Notes under the pieces: generated by a model
The model's input: only the letters and a program-made list of their open reading frames with translations
What the model was told of the DNA's origin: nothing
Databases searched by the model: none
Position numbers and translations under genes: made by a program
From: Bryobacteraceae bacterium
GTDB lineage: Bacteria; Acidobacteriota; Terriglobia; Bryobacterales; Bryobacteraceae
Length of the DNA stretch: 5,590 bases
Reading direction: 5' to 3'
Assembly (NCBI GenBank): GCA_014379815.1
Contig: JACMLA010000355.1
Coordinates: 1 to 5,590, forward strand
Shown here: piece by piece, positions 1 through 5,590 of the stretch
Layout of the letters: each line of letters opens with the position of its first letter
Numbering within the stretch: the first letter of the stretch is position 1

Positions 1-2028
<2,028 letters not shown>

Positions 2029-2041
2029 CCGAAAGCAACGT

Positions 2042-2070
2042 TTGCCAAATCGGCTCCCGATATTCGTAAT
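2042..2070 (+). promoter_or_regulatory. Candidate promoter for the SET-domain gene
   Basis: TTGCCA at 2042-2047 (five of six bases of TTGACA) is followed after exactly 17 bases by CGTAAT at 2065-2070 (four of six of TATAAT). Initiation would be near 2077, about 33 bases before the ATG. A second possible -10, TTTAAT at 2086-2091, has no convincing -35. The candidate overlaps the inverted repeat at 2048-2082, so the same bases may act as promoter, operator or terminator. Confidence is low. Confidence 0.3.
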
Positions 2071-2082
2071 CCGGAGCCGATT
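2048..2082 (+). terminator. Inverted repeat after mdh, possible terminator
   Basis: Two perfect 10-base arms, AATCGGCTCC (2048-2057) and GGAGCCGATT (2073-2082), flank a 15-base loop that can itself form three more pairs. The hairpin starts 19 bases after the mdh stop codon, a natural terminator position. The following bases (AGCTTTAATCC) are only mildly T-rich, so it is not a textbook intrinsic terminator. Equally, it could be a protein-binding operator for the SET gene, because it overlaps a candidate promoter. Confidence 0.45.
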
Positions 2083-2109
2083 AGCTTTAATCCAGGACAT
2101 TTCGTCTCA

Positions 2110-2658
2110 ATGGCTACCAAGCAAGCTTCCGCCCAAAAACGATCCCCTGCGGCTCCGGTAAAGCGGAGCCCCACGACTTCCTCGACTGCGAAGGCCAGAA
2201 AGCGTGAGATGCAGCCTGTCGGCCCGGCTCCGGTGGTCAATCACAGGATTGCGAAGTTTCAACTGGAAGTCCGCCCTTCCTCGATTCACCGGTGGGGTCT
2301 GTATGCGGCGGAAGAGATCCCGGCGAAACGCAAAATCATCGAGTATACGGGCGAGAAGATCAGCCGGCGAGAGACCAAGCGCCGCGCCGACGGTCCTCTC
2401 AACTACCTTTTCACGCTGAATTCTTACTGGTGTATCGATGGCAGCGTCGGCGGCAGCGGGGCCGAATACATCAACCATTCCTGCGGCCCGAACTGCTATG
2501 CGTGGGTTTACCGGGGCCACATTCTCTATATGTCACTGCGGGACATCGCTGTGGGAGAAGAGCTTACGATCGACTATCACTTTGACAAAGATGTAGAGAA
2601 AGTACCCTGCTCCTGCGGTACCAAAACTTGCAGAGGGACCATTAACCTTCTGGAGTAG
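2110..2658 (+). CDS. SET-domain protein-lysine methyltransferase with basic N-terminal tail
   Basis: This is predicted to transfer methyl groups from S-adenosylmethionine to Lys side chains of a protein; the substrate is unknown. It has 182 residues. Residues 1-45 form a tail rich in Lys, Arg, Ser, Pro, Ala and Thr (for example KRSPAAPVKRSP) with no signal peptide. The SET core follows: the SAM-binding start RWGLYAAEEI (61-70), EYTGEKIS, the signature YINHSCGPNC (120-129) and GEELTIDY (149-156), whose Tyr156 is the catalytic Tyr position. The C-terminus is a post-SET cluster with Cys167, Cys169 and Cys174. Together with Cys125 of NHSC these can bind one zinc, as in eukaryotic DIM-5-type enzymes. 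Start: the ATG at 2110 has AGGA at 2094-2097, rather far upstream. An in-frame ATG at 2209 would give only the core domain and is the alternative. Neighbours give no functional hint. Small SET proteins are scattered among bacteria, usually considered acquired from eukaryotes or ancient; codon use here looks like the neighbours. Confidence 0.93.
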   Translation: MATKQASAQKRSPAAPVKRSPTTSSTAKARKREMQPVGPAPVVNHRIAKFQLEVRPSSIHRWGLYAAEEIPAKRKIIEYTGEKISRRETKRRADGPLNYLFTLNSYWCIDGSVGGSGAEYINHSCGPNCYAWVYRGHILYMSLRDIAVGEELTIDYHFDKDVEKVPCSCGTKTCRGTINLLE

Positions 2659-2756
2659 GGCTATTGCCCCGCTCAAAATAATTCCTAACACCTCTTGCTG
2701 CTGGGCCGATACGGTCCAGTGTGGAAGGCTGGCTGACAAAAGCCGCCCCGGAACAC

Positions 2757-2762
2757 AAGGAG
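2757..2762 (+). promoter_or_regulatory. Ribosome binding site fixing the regulator start
   Basis: AAGGAG lies nine bases before the ATG at 2772. It supports that start over the in-frame GTG at 2721, which would add 17 residues with no counterpart in receiver domains. Confidence 0.65.
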
Positions 2763-2771
2763 CAAGAGGAC

Positions 2772-3419
2772 ATGAATCCGTTTACCGATCAGCGCATTAC
2801 AGTAGGGGTCTGCGACACGCAGCCAGTAGCAATTGAAGGTCTGCGCAGTCTGCTGAACCGATCCGCCGTCTACAAGCTGATCGAGCCAGCGAAACACCTC
2901 GAAGGCCTGGGCAACATTATGGTTACCATGTCGCCGAGGCTGGTGATCGCCGACAAGTCCCTCGGTACCGCGGACCTGAGCGACTTCCTGAAACGTATGC
3001 GCCTGAAGACCGAGACTCCGGTTGTGGTGTGGGGCGCATCGATCTCGGATTCTGAAGCGTTGCGATTTCTGCAAGCCGGTGCCAAAGGCATCCTTCGCAA
3101 AACAACAGGCACCGAAGGCGTGATGGCCTGTCTCGATGCCATTGCGAACGGAGGCACATGGATGGACGATACTCTGTTTCAGAATGCTGCCATGCAGCGC
3201 AGTCCTCGCACGGATTTCACCGCCAGAGAGCAGCAGGTTCTCGAGCTGGTGGAACAGGGTTTGCGGAACAAGGATATCGGCCAGGAACTGGGGATCCGAC
3301 CCGGTACCGTGAAGATTCATCTCAAGCACATCTTCGAAAAATCCGGCGTGCGCGGTCGTTACAGCCTTGCTTTGTCAGGGATCAGGACCCGGTACGTAGA
3401 ACAGGCTCTAACTGCCTAA
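2772..3419 (+). CDS. NarL/LuxR-family response regulator with partly degenerate receiver
   Basis: This is a DNA-binding transcription regulator of 215 residues, the usual NarL/FixJ length. Residues 8-125 form a receiver. Asp15 is one half of the metal-binding acidic pair, but the next residue is Thr16 instead of Asp or Glu. Asp61 (VIADKS) occupies the phospho-acceptor position. The Thr/Ser switch position after strand 4 is Gly88 (VVVWGAS). The conserved Lys is present as Lys110 (GILRKTT). Residues 149-201 are a clear LuxR-type helix-turn-helix: FTAREQQVLELVEQGL, NKDIGQELGI, then the recognition helix GTVKIHLKHIFEKSGV. No cognate kinase gene is adjacent; the hybrid kinase at the window start is separated by two unrelated genes and carries its own receiver. 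The ATG at 2772 was chosen for its AAGGAG site. The gene ends 40 bases before the TldD-like gene and may be cotranscribed with it. Given the altered pocket, activity may not depend on phosphorylation. No promoter is recognisable in the 113-base gap upstream. Confidence 0.92.
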   Translation: MNPFTDQRITVGVCDTQPVAIEGLRSLLNRSAVYKLIEPAKHLEGLGNIMVTMSPRLVIADKSLGTADLSDFLKRMRLKTETPVVVWGASISDSEALRFLQAGAKGILRKTTGTEGVMACLDAIANGGTWMDDTLFQNAAMQRSPRTDFTAREQQVLELVEQGLRNKDIGQELGIRPGTVKIHLKHIFEKSGVRGRYSLALSGIRTRYVEQALTA

Positions 3420-3459
3420 GCGGCGGCTGAAGCTTGGTGGCTACTGTTATTCTGAGGGC

Positions 3460-5133
3460 GTGCTTAAACTGTATGCGGCCATAGGCTTGCTGACAAGCGC
3501 GGCCTGCTTCAGCCAGCCCGCCCCTTTGCTCGACACCTTGCGTGGCGAGCTGGATCGGAACTTTTCGATTTTACGCGAGAAAGCAGACCCGCCGCCCTAT
3601 TTTCTGCAGTATGGAGTAATTGAACAGCAGTCTCGCAGCTGGACTGCAACCTTCGGTGCATTACAGGGAGTCACACAAGGCCACAACCGGATTCTCGACG
3701 TGAATTTGCGAGTCGGCGATCGGAAACTGGATAACTACCATTCCAACCGCGGCGAGCGCGTGCAGTTTTCCGGCCCGGTTTTGCTGCCGCTTGACGATCA
3801 GACTGACGAAATTCGGCGGAGGGCCTGGCTGGAGACCGACCGAACGTACCGCAGAGCGTCGCAGCGGCTGATTAACCTGAAAACTAGCACTCAGGTAAAC
3901 GTTGCGGCTGAAGACACTTCAGACGACTTTTCGGCCGAGAAGCCGTCCGTTGCGGTGTTGCCATTACCAGTGCTCGATATTGGGCAAACAGACTGGTCAG
4001 ACCGGGTCCGGAAGTGGTCGGCGACGTTCAACAAATATCCAGGAGTGCTCGGTTCCGCTGTCAGCGTCCGAATGGCTACCGAGAACCGGTACCTGGTAAA
4101 TAGCGAGGGCACACGGGTTCAGCATGGCCGCGGTTTTGCGCGGATCACGATCGTTGCTCAAGGTAAAGCTTCCGACGGGATGGATTTGTTCACGACCGAA
4201 AGTTTCGAAGCTGAGACATTAAAGGGCTTGCCGGACGAGAAGGCTGTTCAGACCGCAACCGAACAGGTAGGCTCCACTCTGACAAACCTTCTCACAGCAC
4301 CTGTGGTCGACCCATTTGTCGGACCTGCCATTCTGTCTGGTCGCGCGGCGGCCGTCTTCTTTCACGAGATCTTCGGGCACCGCATTGAAGGTCACAGGCA
4401 GAAGGACGAATCCGAGGGGCAGACATTCACGCGCATGGTAAAAAGCAGCGTGCTGCCTGAGTTTCTGTCCATCACGTTCGACCCGACGAAACGAAAAGCG
4501 GGCGACGTCGACCTCAACGGAACTTATGCCTATGACGACGAAGGTGTTCCTGGACGTCCCGTCAAAGTTGTGGAAAAGGGTATTCTGAACACGTTTCTTA
4601 TGTCGCGCTCGCCCATCAAAGGCTTCCCCGCCTCGAATGGACATGGCCGGAAGCAGGCGGGTCTGGAAGTGGTATCGCGTCAATCCAATCTGATTGTGGA
4701 GTCGTCTAAGCAGGTGTCGGATGCGGCACTCCGCGAGATGCTGATCGCTGAGATCCGCAAGCAGAATAAGCCTTTTGGATTCCGTTTCGATCAGGTCACT
4801 GGCGGTTTCACGACTACCAATCGGGCGAGTCTGCAGGCGTATACGGTGATTCCGATAATCGTTTACCGTATCTATGCCGACGGCCGGCCAGACGAGCTGG
4901 TTCGGGGTGTAGACATAGTCGGAACGCCGTTATCCAGCTTTTCCCGAATCATTGCGACTGGAGATCGTTCGTCGGTGTTCAACGGATACTGCGGGGCTGA
5001 ATCGGGAAGTGTTCCTGTCTCCGCTGTCTCACCGGCGTTGCTGGTATCGGAAATTGAGATTCAGAAGAAAGACAAAGGCAGGGACCGCCCGCCTCTGCTT
5101 GCTCCACCGGAGTCGGACGGAGGCACTCTGTGA
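3460..5133 (+). CDS. Exported TldD/PmbA-family metallopeptidase (TldD-type)
   Basis: This is a predicted zinc peptidase of the TldD/PmbA family; E. coli TldD with TldE (PmbA) degrades unfolded peptides and matures microcin B17 and CcdA in the cytoplasm. This 557-residue protein is longer than the usual 450-480 because of an N-terminal signal sequence and an extra N-terminal segment. Residues 1-18 (hydrophobic, then ACFSQ) look like an export signal; cleavage before Gln19 or a poor lipobox at Cys16 are both possible. The active site is HEIFGH (His302, Glu303, His307), the family's HExxxH. The distal Cys511 in GYCGAESGSVPVS matches the conserved C-terminal Cys of TldD. The flanking glycine-rich motif GTPLSSFSRI (488-497) is also typical. 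A Pro-rich tail (about 536-557) extends past the domain. The GTG start at 3460 is inferred from the signal sequence; GAGG lies only two bases upstream of it, too close for a normal ribosome site. The ATG at 3471 is out of frame. It is followed by a four-base overlap with its paralogue. Confidence 0.93.
   Translation: MLKLYAAIGLLTSAACFSQPAPLLDTLRGELDRNFSILREKADPPPYFLQYGVIEQQSRSWTATFGALQGVTQGHNRILDVNLRVGDRKLDNYHSNRGERVQFSGPVLLPLDDQTDEIRRRAWLETDRTYRRASQRLINLKTSTQVNVAAEDTSDDFSAEKPSVAVLPLPVLDIGQTDWSDRVRKWSATFNKYPGVLGSAVSVRMATENRYLVNSEGTRVQHGRGFARITIVAQGKASDGMDLFTTESFEAETLKGLPDEKAVQTATEQVGSTLTNLLTAPVVDPFVGPAILSGRAAAVFFHEIFGHRIEGHRQKDESEGQTFTRMVKSSVLPEFLSITFDPTKRKAGDVDLNGTYAYDDEGVPGRPVKVVEKGILNTFLMSRSPIKGFPASNGHGRKQAGLEVVSRQSNLIVESSKQVSDAALREMLIAEIRKQNKPFGFRFDQVTGGFTTTNRASLQAYTVIPIIVYRIYADGRPDELVRGVDIVGTPLSSFSRIIATGDRSSVFNGYCGAESGSVPVSAVSPALLVSEIEIQKKDKGRDRPPLLAPPESDGGTL
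5119..5123 (+). promoter_or_regulatory. Ribosome binding site of the second TldD-like gene
   Basis: GGAGG sits inside the last codons of the upstream gene, six bases before the GTG at 5130. This is a near-ideal Shine-Dalgarno. It fixes the GTG start and indicates translational coupling with the upstream paralogue. Confidence 0.75.
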
Positions 5134-5590
5134 GGTCCGCGCTCACGCTGTTGCTGGTTGCTGCCTGTTCTTTGGAGGCGCAGATTGCCTCGGATCCGAA
5201 AGACATTGTCCTGAAATCGATGCTGGACGAACTGGAGCGCTCGCGCAAGCTCAAGATTGAGGGTCTCGAGCCCCCGTACTTCGTCCAGTACACACTGGAC
5301 GATGCCCATAGCTTCTCTACCTCGGCTGCACTGGGCGCTACTTTGGGCACCAGTGAAAACCGATTTCGTGTACCGCGCGTCAGGGTGCGGGTTGGCGACC
5401 CGAGTTTCGACAACACGAACTACATTTTTAGCGATTTCGGCGGTAATTCCAGGTTCGATGCGGACCAGGCACCCATCGACAACGATTACAGGATCCTGCG
5501 CCGGAACTGGTGGCTGGCCACAGACAGGGCGTATAAGGGGGCGGTGGAATCGATCGCCCGGAAGCGTGCCGCACTGAAGAGTGTCATCCA
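5130..5590 (+). CDS. Second exported TldD/PmbA-like protein, N-terminal part (3' end outside window)
   Basis: The gene runs off the window; 153 residues are visible. The GTG start overlaps the upstream stop (GTGA), with GGAGG six bases before it. Residues 1-18 are an export signal (hydrophobic ALTLLLVAA, then CSLEAQ). VAAC fits a lipobox with Cys13 as lipid anchor, while LEA before Gln18 fits ordinary signal peptidase; I cannot decide. The rest is clearly homologous to the N-terminal region of the upstream protein: PPYFVQY (48-54) aligns with PPYFLQY, VRVGDPSFDN (86-95) with LRVGDRKLDN, and WLATDRAYKGA (128-138) with WLETDRTYRRA. The offset is a constant three to five residues, so the pair arose by duplication. 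TldD and TldE act as a heterodimer in which only TldD carries the zinc site, so this is probably the partner subunit. The catalytic region lies beyond the window, so whether it keeps HExxxH is unknown. Confidence 0.88.
   Translation, partial: MRSALTLLLVAACSLEAQIASDPKDIVLKSMLDELERSRKLKIEGLEPPYFVQYTLDDAHSFSTSAALGATLGTSENRFRVPRVRVRVGDPSFDNTNYIFSDFGGNSRFDADQAPIDNDYRILRRNWWLATDRAYKGAVESIARKRAALKSVI

Noticed and set aside
2658..2669. Short hairpin GGGC-TATT-GCCC at the SET gene stop
   Set aside because: A four-base stem without a T-tract is too weak to call a terminator.
2721..2771. GTG start for the regulator, 17 codons upstream of the chosen ATG
   Set aside because: The ATG at 2772 has AAGGAG nine bases before it, and the extra residues do not belong to a receiver domain.
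2685..3329. Antisense reading frame of 214 codons opposite the LuxR-type regulator
   Set aside because: It lies over a clearly coding receiver and helix-turn-helix gene, and its translation shows no family features.
4444..4457. Inverted repeat GCAGC-GT-GCTGC inside the TldD-like gene
   Set aside because: It is short, within conserved coding sequence, and expected by chance.
5257..5577. 106-codon + strand frame near the window end
   Set aside because: It is out of frame with the TldD-like paralogue starting at 5130, whose homology to the upstream protein is clear across the same bases.

Overview
The window looks like ordinary chromosome from a moderately GC-rich, free-living Gram-negative bacterium. 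I favour an Acidobacteriota (Solibacter/Bryobacter-like) origin. This rests on the overall gene style, an LDH-like malate dehydrogenase, a small SET-domain methyltransferase and a tandem pair of exported TldD/PmbA-type proteins. It is an inference from remembered family distributions, not proven by the sequence. I see no mobile element, CRISPR array, tRNA or rRNA. All six genes are on the + strand and fill almost the whole window. The only gaps are 1008-1080, 2029-2109, 2659-2771 and 3420-3459, all under 120 bases.

Layout: (1) 1-1007, the C-terminal part of a hybrid sensor histidine kinase: end of the dimerisation domain, ATPase domain and a fused receiver. Its sensor part lies upstream of the window. 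(2) 1081-2028, a complete malate dehydrogenase (mdh), preceded by a perfect TATAAT box and followed by a strong inverted repeat. (3) 2110-2658, a SET-domain protein with an intact catalytic core, a post-SET zinc cluster and a basic, disordered-looking N-terminal tail. (4) 2772-3419, a NarL/LuxR-type regulator whose receiver pocket is partly degenerate. (5) 3460-5133, an exported TldD-type metallopeptidase with its zinc motif and distal Cys. (6) 5130 to the window end, the N-terminal third of a paralogue of gene 5. It overlaps gene 5 by four bases and has its own good ribosome binding site, so the two are probably translationally coupled.

Genes 1-4 do not form an obvious pathway: signalling, central carbon metabolism, protein methylation and transcription control sit side by side. 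Genes 5 and 6 are a real functional pair, probably the two subunits of an envelope-located TldD/TldE-like peptidase. The regulator at 2772 ends only 40 bases before gene 5 and could be cotranscribed with the pair, but nothing in the sequence proves regulation. The most interesting items are the exported tandem TldD pair and the bacterial SET protein with its histone-tail-like N-terminus. I found no clear evidence of an entirely new system.
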